Below are positions 23,301 through 33,273 of a DNA stretch of 64,000 bases, in pieces (position 1 is the stretch's first letter; each line of letters opens with the position of its first letter). Below the pieces are notes generated by a model that worked only from the letters and a program-made list of their open reading frames with translations, was not told where the DNA came from and made no database searches. The position numbers and the translations under genes were made by a program. Source of the DNA: Tribonema minus (taxonomy: Eukaryota; Sar; Xanthophyceae; Tribonematales; Tribonemataceae); the NCBI GenBank assembly GCA_017506865.1, contig JAFCMP010000029.1, positions 372,001 to 436,000 on the forward strand. Reading direction: 5' to 3'.

Positions 23301-26300
23301 CGTGGTCAGGTGCAGCCGTACAGGCACGGTGCAGTCAAACTGAAACTGCACACACAGCAGCATTGTTGTGCATGTATGCATGATACCATAATACCAACCC
23401 TGACCATTCAACCCTGCTTCGGGAGCCTCCGCCCCGGCCCTGCCCTCAGGTCCTTGGGCCAGTTGCCACCATAGTAAGGCTAGGGTTAGGGTCAGGGTCA
23501 GGGTTAGGGTTGGGGTTAGGCGCTGGATCAGAGCTGGTCTTGTTTGAAATCACTGTTTCAGTTTAACATCATCTGTGACCTGCTCCCTTACATCGCAGCA
23601 TGCGCACGCGGCAACGCTCCTTGCTCCTGTGCAGACTTGGAGTGGTACTCGTACTCGTGCATTATCATTATTAGTGTATTAAAATGCATGTTCCGCTGCG
23701 CCACAGGTTCCACTGAGCCAGCGCTGCACATCCAACATTGGCGGCCTGCATGCCCGGCACGCATCGCATGCGTCCAACAAAACACCATTCTCTACGCCGC
23801 TGGTGCGTCAGTGTTTCTGCTAACCCTACCCCTAACCTCAAATTTCAGCTGCCTGACGACGTATCACGCATGACCTGCCGCATGCCGGCGCAGGTTCCCC
23901 TGAGCCAGCGCTACACGTTCTCCAACATGTGCGACTTGCGCGCGCTCGCCATGGCGCTGGTGGCTCACCCTAACCCTAACCCTAACCCTAACCCTAGCCC
24001 TAAACCGACCTGCGGCCCTGTACCGCATCGCAAGCAACTGCTGAAACGTTGCCAATCATTGGCTCAACAGGCATGCAATTTCTCGCAATGCATGTTATCT
24101 GCTGATGCCGCGCACACAGGTCGCGCTGAGCCAGCGCAACGCGTTCTCCAACATCTTAGGGTTAGGGTTAGGGGTTAGGGTTCCTAACCCTGACCCTAAG
24201 ACCTGCGCGCGCTCCATCGCATCGCAATCATCTGTCGTACTCGTTGTACTCGCCATAGCACTCTCGACGACTGACGGCAATGCGCGTGCGCCATTCTTAC
24301 ACAGCCGCCGTGCCACGCCACATGCGCAGGTCCCGCTGAGCCAGCGCTACACATTCTCCAACATCTGCGACCTGCGCGCTCTCGCCGTGGCGCTGGTGGC
24401 CAAGTGCGCGCTCGACCCCAGCGTCGAGACATATGTGGGCGAGGACGGGGATCCCTCGGAGGTCGTGCCGGTCGTCGGCGGCGCCGCCGCCGCGCAGCCG
24501 CGCCCTGCGGAGTGGTACCAGCAGGTATGTAGGCTTCTGTCAAAGCCTACTTGTGAACTGTTGTACCCGCCGGCGGAGGCACTCTTGCTGCCGCGTCGCA
24601 CGTGGCGGACAGTAGGTATCTGTTGAAGCATATCTCTATTTGTGCATACATTCCGCTGCCGGCGCCGTAGCTGCCCTTGCGGCGCGAACCTGGCAATGCA
24701 CACTATTTATGACAGCGAATGTGTGGAAGCAGAAGCGCGGCACCATCACCACGGGGCAGCAGCGCTCTCCACGTTGAGCATTACCGCTCACGCCGGGCGC
24801 AATGCGGGCCGAGCCCAGACATGACTGCGCGCGCATGAGTCCACCACCGTGTCATTGGAGCATTGCTCTGATCTTTTGAACTGAAGCGTTGTCCCCAATT
24901 GGACCCTACCCCTTACCCCAACCCTGATCCTAACCCCCACCCTGATCCCCCCCCCCCCCCCCCCCATCTCCGTCCGACTGCTGGTGCTGAGGATCCGGGC
25001 CGCAAACCCTGCAATAAACGTTAAACCCCATCCCTGTCTGTGCCCCTGGAGAGCTGCCTGTTGCGACCGTGTGGGTGCAAACCCTACTTCTAACCCTAAT
25101 ACTAAGCCTCTCTGCACTGTGGCCTCAGAACGCCGCCATCGCCAACGGCGGCGCGGCGGCGGTGGCTGCCGTCGAGGTCACTGCCGCGGAAATTTCCGCG
25201 GCGATTGAGGCGTGGGACGGCTGCTCGCGCATCGCCGGCGTCACGCAGCCGAACGTGCCGGGTCTCGGCAAAGTGTCTCAGGTGACGGAAGCCGCTTTCA
25301 TGTACACTTGTTGAAGTACCTCACCTGACTCATCTGACCCCAATCAACCAACATGCAGACAAGAATGATCAGTTCTCGCTATGGCACAGGAAGTCCACAT
25401 GTCTTGTTGGCAAAAAAAAAATCACCTGTAATGACTAGTCGATTGGTCAAGTAGCATCGCCGGCGTTGCGCAGCCAAACGTGCCGGGTCTCGGCAAAGTC
25501 TCTCAGGTGATGAAAGCCCGCTTCCAAGTACCTTCATCTACCTTGCCTGATTTCAATGAACACATAGAGTAGGGAGTGAATAGTGATCGCTACGGGCGCG
25601 GAGAAGCCCAGATGATCGCATACAATAATTGCCGGTCAATGCGCATCGGCAAAGTGTCTCAGGTGACAGCACCTTGCTCTCACGTCCTTACCGTACCTTG
25701 CCCGATTTCAATGAACACATCGAGTGAGGAATGAATCATAGCCCTCATCAACGGCGCGGGAGGCCCACATGTCTTGTTGGAAAATGGCCACATGTAATGA
25801 TTAGTCTGCTGGTCAATATAGCATCGCCGGCGTCATACAGCCGAAGGTGCCGGGTCTTGGAAAAAGTCTCTCAGGTGATGGCCACCCGCTGATGAGTACC
25901 TGCGGGTGCGGAGAAGCCCAGGGGATCAGTATGAATGCTAATCAATTGTGGCATTGTCAGTGTCACGCAGCAGAGCGTGCCGGTTGTCGGCAAAGCAAAA
26001 AGTGTCCTCAGGTGATCGCAGCTCGCTTTTAAGAACCTCACCTCACCCTACCTGACGCTGATGAAACTTAATTCAAAATTTTAGTACGTGTTGCTGCAGG
26101 GCGTGCATAGTCTCAAATTAATTTGATAGCCGAGTCATGGTATCAAATTGCTATACTATCAATAAACTTCTACTTGCGCCACTCCTGAGTCAGCTGCCGC
26201 TGATGAGCGCAGCAAAAACTGCATAGTCTTTGAGTGTGTAAACACATACTTCTATGCTCTTTACGGCGCAGGTCGAGAGCCTACACGACCAGTGGCGTGA

Positions 26301-29300
26301 GCTGCAGGAGCTCACGTGCCAGGCCCTTTGATATAGATCTCATAGTATCAAGATGCCCTGATGTATGTAGTCTGCATGAGATGTGCTGACGCATTCAAAG
26401 TACGACGAGTTCAGTATGATATTAAAATATTGAACTTTTGAATAAATTTGGAACGATCACTTCCAGCAAGTACATGCTCCCTGAGTGCCAGTACCATTTC
26501 TCTGGCGCAGGTGGAGAGCATACGCGACCTACAGGACCTCACGTGCCAGGCCCTTTACTATATCTCAAAACATCACAATGCCCTGATGTACGTAGTCTAC
26601 TTGTGATGTGCCCAAACATTCAACAAATGCACTTGCGAGTGAACAATTCCTGGAGCAATCGCATGTATCCAGTACAATATCTCTCGAGTGCGAACACACA
26701 ATTTCTCTGGCGCAGGTGGAGAGCATACGGCGGCGCGCACGCACGATACATTCAAATAACCGTAGATTTACGTTGATAAAAATTGGCAACATTACATTTA
26801 GCAGGTACAATGCTCCCTGAGTGATTTTTTTTTCACTCCTTTGTCGCAGGTGGAGAGCATCCGCGACCCGTGGCGTGAGCTGCAGGAGCTCACGTGCCAG
26901 GCGCACCCGGCGGCGCGCACGCACTTCGGCGCCGCCTTCTTCAAGCAGACGCTCGTCGTGGTCGGCGGCCGCGGCGCCGGCGCCGATACGCTGTACAACG
27001 ACGCGTGGATTCGCGACGACCGCATGCCTACGGCGTTCATACAGAAGGCGCCAGCGGTGAGTGCCTCAGTGATGACAGTAGACGGCACTTGCGGTTTGTG
27101 TGCGTCGCAGCGCCGTTGACCATATGGTGCCAGGATTTGATATGACTGCATGCCGACGGCGTTCGTACAGAAGGCGCCCGCGGCGAGCCGAGCGTGCTAC
27201 GCAAGCAATGGTTGGTTGAAGTTGAAAGGTGTGTGTGTGTGTGCTGAGCGCCATTGACTACATGGCGCCTGGATTCTCGACGATCGCATGCCGGCGGCTG
27301 GCGCCTTACCGAAAGCGCCCGCAGTAATTTGAGCGCTGCGCAAGCGGGGGTGGGTTGAAGTTGAAGTGTGTGTGGCCAGAGAGCATGTGCGACCGTGCTG
27401 ATCGGCGTCAACTGCACGGGTCGCCTGAGTCCGCAAGGGAGGCGGCGCTCCTACAGCGTGCACAGTCGTACTAACCCTAACCCTAACCCTAACCCTAACT
27501 CTAACCCTAACCCTAACCCTAACCCTAAGTGAGTTCAGGGCGAGCTGCAAGCTGCGGCTGCAGCGCAGCCCCCGGAACTCTGCGCAGCAGCGCGCGCATG
27601 TGAGAGGATCAATCACTCCCGCGGCACGTTGCCGCAGTGCGCTGGCAGCTCATGCTGGCGCTTTCGCAGAGTACGCTGCTGTTCATGCGTGTCACTGCAC
27701 TGCGCGCTCCGCTGCTCAATCGTGAAGGTATCAGTGACGCCTCGCCTCTGCATGTTCCATGCGGCGCGTGTTTACCCGCTCTCCCACACATGAGAGGCGG
27801 CAGTGCATCAACGGCGCGTCAACTCACAGCTTCAAGCATGCGCACGCTCTTACTCTTCTCCTGCCGCTTCATTTTCTACGCTGAGCGTATCTACATGCTC
27901 TCCCGAGCATCAGAGGCGGCAGTGCACCATGACCTCAACACACAACGTCAAGCATGCACACGCACGTTTTGTTGCCATCCGTGCGCGCGCAGTCGAGCAC
28001 GCCGGGGAGCCGCTTTGACTTCACGTGCGACGAGGCTGTGTGCACGTACGAGGTGCGCCTGTACGACGCGCAGGAGTGGACGGAGGTGAGCCTAGCCCTT
28101 ACGCTAACCGTAACCCTAAGCTTAACCCTATGACATGACTTGGAGGAGGTGAGCCTAGCCCTAACCCCAGCCTAACCCTACGCCTAACCCTATGAGATGA
28201 CTTGGTGCAGCTTGGGGCCCATGACCGAATCTGAGGAAGGTGATGGGGCCGTGTGCACGTACGAGGTGCGCCTGTACGACGCGCAGGAGTGGACGGAGGT
28301 GAGCCTAGCCCTAACACTAACCGTAATCCCTAACCCTAATCCTAACCCTGAGACGTGTGCACGTACGAGGTGCGCCTGTACGACGTGCAGGAGTGAATGG
28401 AGGTGAGCCTAACCCTAACGCTAACCGTAACCCTAAGCTTAACCCTACGACATGACTTGGAGGAGGTGAGCCCAGCCCTGACCCTGACCGTAACCCTCAG
28501 GCTAACCCTAGGAGCTGACTTGTGCAGCTTGGGGCCCATGACCGAATCTGAGGAAGGTGATGGGGCCGTGTGCGCGTATAGGAGGTGTGCCTGTACGACG
28601 CGCAGGAGTGGACGGAGGTGAGCCTAGCCCTAGCCCTAGTTACCCTTACTCTAACCCTCTACCTTTACCCTCAACCTGACCGTAATGTTAATCCTCATCC
28701 CAGGCCTAATCCCATGAGATCACTTGACGCAGCATGCCGCAGCATGACCTAATTCGGGGAAGGTCTGTACACTATTTGGTGCTGCGGATTGTAGTACGAT
28801 GCGCAGGCAGACCCAGACCAGCCCATAATACTGCTGCTGAGTGCGTGGCCGCGCCCCTTGAAGTTCGCCCTGGTCTCCACGGCCTGAGCGTTGCTGCTCC
28901 GACCCTCGCCTCCACCCCCAATCCTTTACCTGACCCAAACACTCATACTTCTAGATCAAGGTTGGCCATGGTGCGACGACAAAGAAGTGTTGAAACAATG
29001 TCACGAATCTGTGTACGTGCGCTGACGCTGCCGCCGCCGCCGCAGGTGCTGGCCTGGACGCCCATGCCCGATGTATGCTGTGACGTTTCACTCATGACTT
29101 TCAATGATTTGCATAACAATTCCAGACAGCACTTTGAGGTATCATCTCATAAGACTTCAGATGCCTTCCAAGCCTAATGCCCCCCGTAACCCAAACTCTA
29201 ACCCTTCCCTGCTCTTGAGCAGCGATCGCTTCAGGCGTATCGCAATGAACTTACTTGTAACGTGTCCTAAATCTGCGCACGCACGCCGCAGGTCCTGCCC

Positions 29301-31388
29301 TGGACGCCCGTCCCCGACTCCTACGACGTTGGCTGGCTCTCGCGCTGGGAGGGGGGCCCGGGGACGGGCATGTACATACTGTATGTACGCGCGGTAGACC
29401 CCGCCGGCAACACCGACTTTTCCTATCGCGAGGGCCTGAACATGCACACGTGGCAGTACATCAGCCCGCTGCCGTGGGGCATGATACTGGGCGTGGGATT
29501 CGCGGCGCTCGTGCTGCTGGCGCTGCTGTACGTGGAGTACCGGCGGCGCCGCAAGCGCAGCGCGATGCGCCGCTACGCGATGAAGCGCATGCGGCGCAAG
29601 TTCAAGCAGCAGCAGCGCGTCAAGGCCAAGGTGAGCGCCGCTGATGCTGCCGCTGTTGAAGTTGATGCTGCTGTTGAAGTCGTATAGAATGGGGATGCGC
29701 ATGTGCGTCAAGTTCTAGCAGCAGCCGCACGTCAAGGCCAAGGTGAGCGCCGCCGCCGCTGCTGTTGAAGTTGCTGCTGCCGTTGAAGTCGTGTAGCGCA
29801 TGTGCCGCAAGTTCAAGCAGCAGCAGCGAGTCAAGGCCAAGGTGAGCGGCGCCGCCGCTGCTGTTGAAGTCATTCAGCTCAAGGATGCGCATGTGCCGTA
29901 AGAAGCAGCAGCAGCAGTGCGTCTAGGCCAAGGTGAGCGCTGCTGCTGCATTGAAGCTGCGTATAATCCAGGCGCCGCAAGTTAAAACAGCAGCAGCGCG
30001 TCAAGGCCAAGGTGAGCGCCGCCGCCGCTGCTAAAGCTGTACGGTACAAGAGTGCGCAACTTTTCAAGCAGCAGCACTTGAGCGCTGCTGCTGTTCAAGT
30101 TGTGTTGCCCAAGACAAGCGCATGCGCCGCAAGTTCTAAGAGCAGCAGCGCGTCAAGGCCAAGGTGAGTGCCGCCACCACTGCTGATGCTGCTGTTGACG
30201 TCGTATACTACCAAGACTGCGCATGCGGCGCAACCGTGAGCAGCAGTGGCAGCCAAGGGGAGCACAGTGCCGTCTCAAGCGGCCGTGTTCAGGCCAAGCT
30301 GAATCTGTCGCGGCTTTGAACAACGGTTCTGCGCATCATGTGTGCAGACAGAAAGACGCGCCACCGTCGGCGTACCTCCGCCCTGAAAGCCAACGAGCGC
30401 TGCTGTCGCTGCTGCCAACCGCTGCGCAAGATCTGGACTGGCGCGAGCTGTAGGAGGACGACGATAGCTGCTGCCTCCGCCTGGGCGCTTTTATGCTGAG
30501 CTTCAATTGAGCACTGCTGACAATTTTGCCTTCAATTAAGCGCCCCTGCTGCCTTCAACTGAGCGCTGCTGCCAACCGCTGCGCAGGACCTGGACTGGCG
30601 CGAGCTGTACGAGGACGACGGCCAGGGCGGCAAGGGCAAGTTGAAGAAGAAGAAAAAGTCGAAGAAGGACGACAAGGACAAGAAGAAGCATGTGAGGGAC
30701 TGGCTAATCCGCAAAGAAATTCATTGGTATATTTTTTGAATTTGTTGAAATGTTTTTATCCCACAACTTTTAACAGCAAGAAGCATGTGAGGAACGGGAT
30801 GTGGTACAGAGAACGTGCTACATGTTTTTGCAGTACACGTGCAATGCGAGACGAGTGTGTATCTTCGCGCCCCAAGCGAAAGTAATGAAGAGTACAGTAT
30901 GGTCAAGGACTTGAACACATTAAAACATTTTGAATTGTACACCTACTGTACTCACCTCAGCGCACAAGATGAGTCATACTGCAAGTCGTTGGCGCACAGC
31001 CAGATCCCACGCACACAGGCAACCAAGAACAGAACTGCAACGGCAGGCAGCATCCACACATTGCAAAACTTCCCATGTATACCTTGTTAGAGTAACACGT
31101 TCAGCACTTGCCCTTTTCGTAAAATTCCATGCAATCACACATGCTTCACACCCACGCGAGGCCTGCAGCAGCGCTCATCCGCACTCCGACTCCGACTCGC
31201 AGGGCAAGTCGCGCTCCAAGTCGCCCGCGCGCGGCGCCACCAAGTCGCCCGCGCGCGACAAGAAGCGGGACAAACGCGATGGCGGCGGCGGCGAGAGCGA
31301 CGCCGGCGACGGCAAACGCCACCACCGCCACCACCGCCACCGCAGCGACAAGGAGCGCGCGGGCAAGTCCAAGACGAAGCAGCCGTGA
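17373..31388 (+). CDS. Kelch-repeat type I membrane protein, 12 exons
   Basis: This is likely a cell-surface or endomembrane protein with a lumenal kelch propeller, one membrane span and a basic cytoplasmic tail. Exons: 17373-18005, 18676-18931, 20534-20658, 21435-21601, 22079-22832, 24330-24524, 25129-25281, 26850-27056, 27993-28085, 29292-29630, 30587-30691, 31203-31388. All phases close, giving 1070 aa. A signal peptide is seen at residues about 20-47 (TLPLLLLLQQLP then TSVVA). Kelch blades with the hydrophobic-GG...NDVW pattern are in exon 1 (FYVLGGDD, NDVWFT), exon 2 (MYVLGGRA, MNDVWVS), exon 4 (RLWVVGG, MNDVWSS), exon 5 (ALYILGG, LNDVWTT, plus a weaker blade) and exon 8 (LVVVGGRG, YNDAW). 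Exon 3 has a five-Cys EGF-like module (ETCTKDSDC...CVCK). Exons 9-10 hold a juxtamembrane domain (FDFTCDE...VRAVDPAGNTD). The single TM segment is at residues about 924-943. The tail is Lys-, His- and RS-rich. Intron 5 appears to use a GC donor (CAG|GCGAGT). The start could also be Met10. Ligand and role are unknown. Confidence 0.88.
18040..18165 (+). repeat. Direct repeat in kelch intron 1
   Basis: A roughly 60-bp sequence (agcatgcatgcatgggctaa, then cttcagcagatttgat-c and aaaaggcaggc) occurs twice, at about 18056-18112 and 18120-18170. It does not match the exon and is a plain tandem duplication inside the intron. Confidence 0.7.
18526..18662. repeat. Telomeric-type CCCTAA repeats before kelch exon 2
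   Basis: CCCTAA-type units lie at 18520-18537 and 18622-18659, within a duplicated context (cgcacgcatcaaaagacggc and cgccacacgagacggttccg). The second block abuts the acceptor of exon 2 and probably forms its pyrimidine-rich tract. Confidence 0.75.
18985..19450 (+). repeat. Donor-edge copies of kelch exon 2
   Basis: The last ~75 nt of exon 2 (gtgacgcgcgggtgccgcgc, then gccgcaggaggagctggtgc and cggcacggcaggtg) recurs at about 18987-19062, 19137-19202 and 19378-19442, with a partial copy at 19255-19292. Each full copy contains an internal gccgcag acceptor-like site and a final GGCAG|GTG donor, so each is a potential in-line mini-exon. Spacing is about 110-240 bp. Confidence 0.85.
20225..20450 (+). 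repeat. Acceptor-edge copies of kelch exon 3
   Basis: The exon 3 start (aaacaggtgccgcggggaga, then cacggtaccgctgacgag) is copied at about 20245-20297 and 20392-20447 with the CAG acceptor kept. The intervening sequence is itself a repeat of ctcgactcaacttgag/gaccctgactcc units. Confidence 0.8.
20928..21352 (+). repeat. Four acceptor-edge copies of kelch exon 4
   Basis: Units of about 115-130 bp carry tgcgcacgctgcgcag, then gcgcgcgaggggcacaaggc and tacgccgacaggctg. Copies lie at about 20931-20978, 21058-21106, 21173-21221 and 21301-21350; the real exon starts at 21435. In every copy the codon that is TGG (Trp) in the real exon reads TGA or TTA. The first three copies end in CT|GTGAG, so they look like 41-nt mini-exons with both splice sites. 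Confidence 0.85.
23700..24205 (+). repeat. Three acceptor-edge copies of kelch exon 6 plus telomeric blocks
   Basis: The exon 6 entry (gcgcaggtcccgctgagcca, then gcgctacacattctccaaca) is copied at about 23703-23740, 23888-23965 and 24114-24154, all with the acceptor intact. The second copy runs 75 nt into the exon and then breaks off into about six CCCTAA units (23968-24003). The third breaks off after 35 nt into TTAGGG followed by inverted CCCTAA (24155-24203). Confidence 0.85.
25440..26020 (+). repeat. Four donor-edge copies of kelch exon 7
   Basis: The last ~55 nt of exon 7 (catcgccggcgtcacgcagc, then cgaacgtgccgggtctcggc and aaagtgtctcag|GTGA) recurs at about 25455-25510, 25643-25665 (short), 25822-25878 and 25955-26015. 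All retain TCAG|GTGA. Spacer sequence is also shared (cctcacctgactc / cacatgtcttgttgg). Confidence 0.85.
26268..26745 (+). repeat. Three acceptor-edge copies of kelch exon 8
   Basis: The exon 8 entry (gcgcaggtggagagcatccg, then cgacccgtggcgtgagctgc) recurs at about 26268-26327, 26505-26556 and 26711-26745 before the real exon at 26850. The third copy jumps directly from gagcatacg to ggcggcgcgcacgcacg, a sequence found 47 nt further into the real exon. Confidence 0.8.
27471..27531. repeat. Longest interstitial telomeric array (CCCTAA)
   Basis: About nine CCCTAA units, with one CTCTAA variant, lie in kelch intron 8. This is the longest uninterrupted telomere-type tract in the window. Confidence 0.9.
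28095..28700 (+). repeat. Donor-edge copies of kelch exon 9 with CCCTAA spacers
   Basis: The exon 9 end (gtgtgcacgtacgaggtgcg, then cctgtacgacgcgcaggagt and ggacggag|GTGAGC) recurs at about 28251-28300, 28353-28408 and 28568-28622, all with the donor. Degenerate CCCTAA arrays follow each donor. A secondary repeat (cttggggcccatgaccgaat) occurs at 28210 and 28530. Confidence 0.85.
29690..30175 (+). repeat. Five to six donor-edge copies of kelch exon 10
   Basis: The exon 10 end (cgcatgcggcgcaagttcaa, then gcagcagcagcgcgtcaagg and ccaag|GTGAGC) recurs at about 29697-29744, 29797-29841, 29886-29936, 29970-30015 and 30119-30166, with a shorter one at 30055-30082. Spacing is about 75-150 bp. The copies are followed by a gccgccgctgctgttgaagt spacer. 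Five keep AAG|GTGAG. Confidence 0.88.
29797..29841 (+). other. Possible in-frame 45-nt cassette exon from an exon 10 copy
   Basis: This exon 10 copy is preceded by a possible acceptor (gtgtag) and ends in AAG|GTGAGC. It is open and a multiple of three, encoding RMCRKFKQQQRVKAK. Inclusion between exons 10 and 11 would keep the kelch protein in frame and lengthen the basic tail. The sibling copies at about 29700 and 29886 contain stops. There is no transcript evidence. Confidence 0.35.
30405..30465 (+). repeat. Acceptor-edge copy of kelch exon 11
   Basis: The exon 11 start (gccaaccgctgcgcaggacc, then tggactggcgcgagctgtac) is copied at about 30414-30462 (as gcgcaagatctggactggcg, then cgagctgtaggaggacgacg). 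The copy has lost the CAG acceptor (CAAG) and gained a TAG. A donor-edge copy (caagaagcatgtgagg) is at 30776-30791. Confidence 0.8.
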
Positions 31389-33273
31389 TCGCTGACGCGC
31401 AGTGCTGGCGGGGCGAGAGCAGCGGTGGCGGTGGGGGCTGCGGCGCCAGCAGAAAGCCTTGAAATTGCGTTGTGTCCGCCGTCTGGCCAAGCGGCAGCTG
31501 CATCAGTGGCGGCGGCGGCAGCCGTGCGGCCAACGCGTTGCAGCTCCCGAGTGCTCACGCAGTCGGGCCCGCTGCGTGCATGCGCACAGTTGCCGCCGTG
31601 GTGCATGCAGACGCCGCACGTTGGAGCCGCATGCGCCTCGGGTGCAGGCAGCGGCAACTTGGCAGTCGCGTCTTTGCTCTGCACACGCGCGCTGCCAATG
31701 ATGCAACTCTGACCCGGTGCCAGAGAGGGTGCCAATGGCATGGGCAGAAAAGAATATGCCAGTGGCATCTGTGGCTGCGGTGCAGTAGCGGCAGCAGCGC
31801 GGGCCGCACCGGCGCCAGCGCAGACTGCCGCTGCTGCTGTGGGATGTGGCAGCGGCTCTGGCAGCAGCGGCACAGGGCCGCTCACTTGCAACAAGAGCTT
31901 GCACATGCACAGCGCGCGACCTGGCACGCCCGACGACCGCGCTGCTGCGGATGCGTCGCTTGATGGTGCAGCTGGCGCATGGTGTGCTGCCAAGCTGCAC
32001 CTGAGGGGTGTTGGCTGGGGTGTGGTGTGTCTGCGAGGTGTTTCCTATGGTTGCACAACGCCTGTAGCACTTCAACGAGAGGATAGTCGTGAGCATGCAG
32101 TCGCATTCCCTTCAGCTTGGGACGTGCCGCAGAGCACGATCTGCTGTAGACAGAAGCGCTGCGCTGTGCTGCGCCGCCAGATCTTCACTCAGTGCTGAAC
32201 TCGTTCAGTTGGAACCTGACATGCTGTATCGCTGGATGTCACCATTTCAACAATCAAGCCATCGCACTTGATCAGAAATATTTAGCCTCCACGCCACTGG
32301 AATCCTCTCTTTGCTCGTCAGGGTTGTCACCGTAGTCATGTCTTGATTGAAAGGCATTCGCGAGATGCAGCATCTGATCAAGAAAACGTGCTTGTAATGC
32401 CTTTAAGTCTACTGTAGTCAAAATTTTCAATGCCTTGTTGATGCAGTGCCATTAAGAGGCGTTCATAAGAGGTACGGCACCTGAACTAGAGTAATTGCAC
32501 ATACAATTCCCTGCAGACCAAGACCTTGATGGTGTGAGATCAGCATCTAGCACCGGTTCAGTTCAAGCGCACCATGCACAACTGAGCATTTCCAAGGCAT
32601 GAGCGACAGAATGCATGCGGCTATATGTGTGCATGCTCTTTCTTGCCCACCTGCGGATGCAAGCGCATGAGTAACAATCCCCGAATGCACGCATCGATCA
32701 AAACAGCATGCGGTGCCAAAAAAACGGAACTGAGGTTGAACTTGAAGTCATTGCAACTTGAAGTCATTGTACAATTACATACCATGTCAAGCGTCCAGCG
32801 TCCGTGACCACATGTACGGCTCACCTGTACAGAAGGCCGGCCAGCGCGCATTGTTCAAACAAGCACCTCTGTGGTTACAAAAGTACACGCAGAAAGCAGC
32901 ACCATCGCGAGCAATGCGTTGTACAAGGGCACCCAGACACACATGGTGTAAGAGGGGTTGCAAGTGAACCGGATACCCAACCAACAGCACAGCATGGCAC
33001 AAAGACCACCGGGCTTCACCTGGCAATATTCACATCATCACTGTATTACTCAACGCTGGACACATCCAAACTGGCTATAGCACAAGTTCCGGAGCCTCAT
33101 ACTTCTGCAGGGAGTACTTGCTTTCAGCTTTCCAGCATACAGCTGTGCTGTGAGCAACCGCTTTTGAGTGATTGCACAAGCGAAAAAACTGCACATTGTG
33201 CATATATCACAGGGTCTCCGCCTTTCTGGCGGAGGTGAGTAATGTACATCGTGCTCAAAACTCTACAGTGTGC
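31389..33273. other. Intergenic between convergent genes
   Basis: The 3' flanks of the kelch gene (+) and gene A (-) meet here. The left 700 bp is GC-rich and opens long frames on both strands (31472-31963 plus, 31175-31993 minus) without recognisable domains; the minus frame overlaps the kelch stop. The right part is AT-richer, with no coding signal or obvious RNA gene. Confidence 0.5.

Noticed and set aside
31175-31993. 272-codon open frame on the minus strand
   Set aside because: It is antisense to the last kelch exon and the GC-rich 3' flank, with low-complexity Ala/Pro content and no domain.
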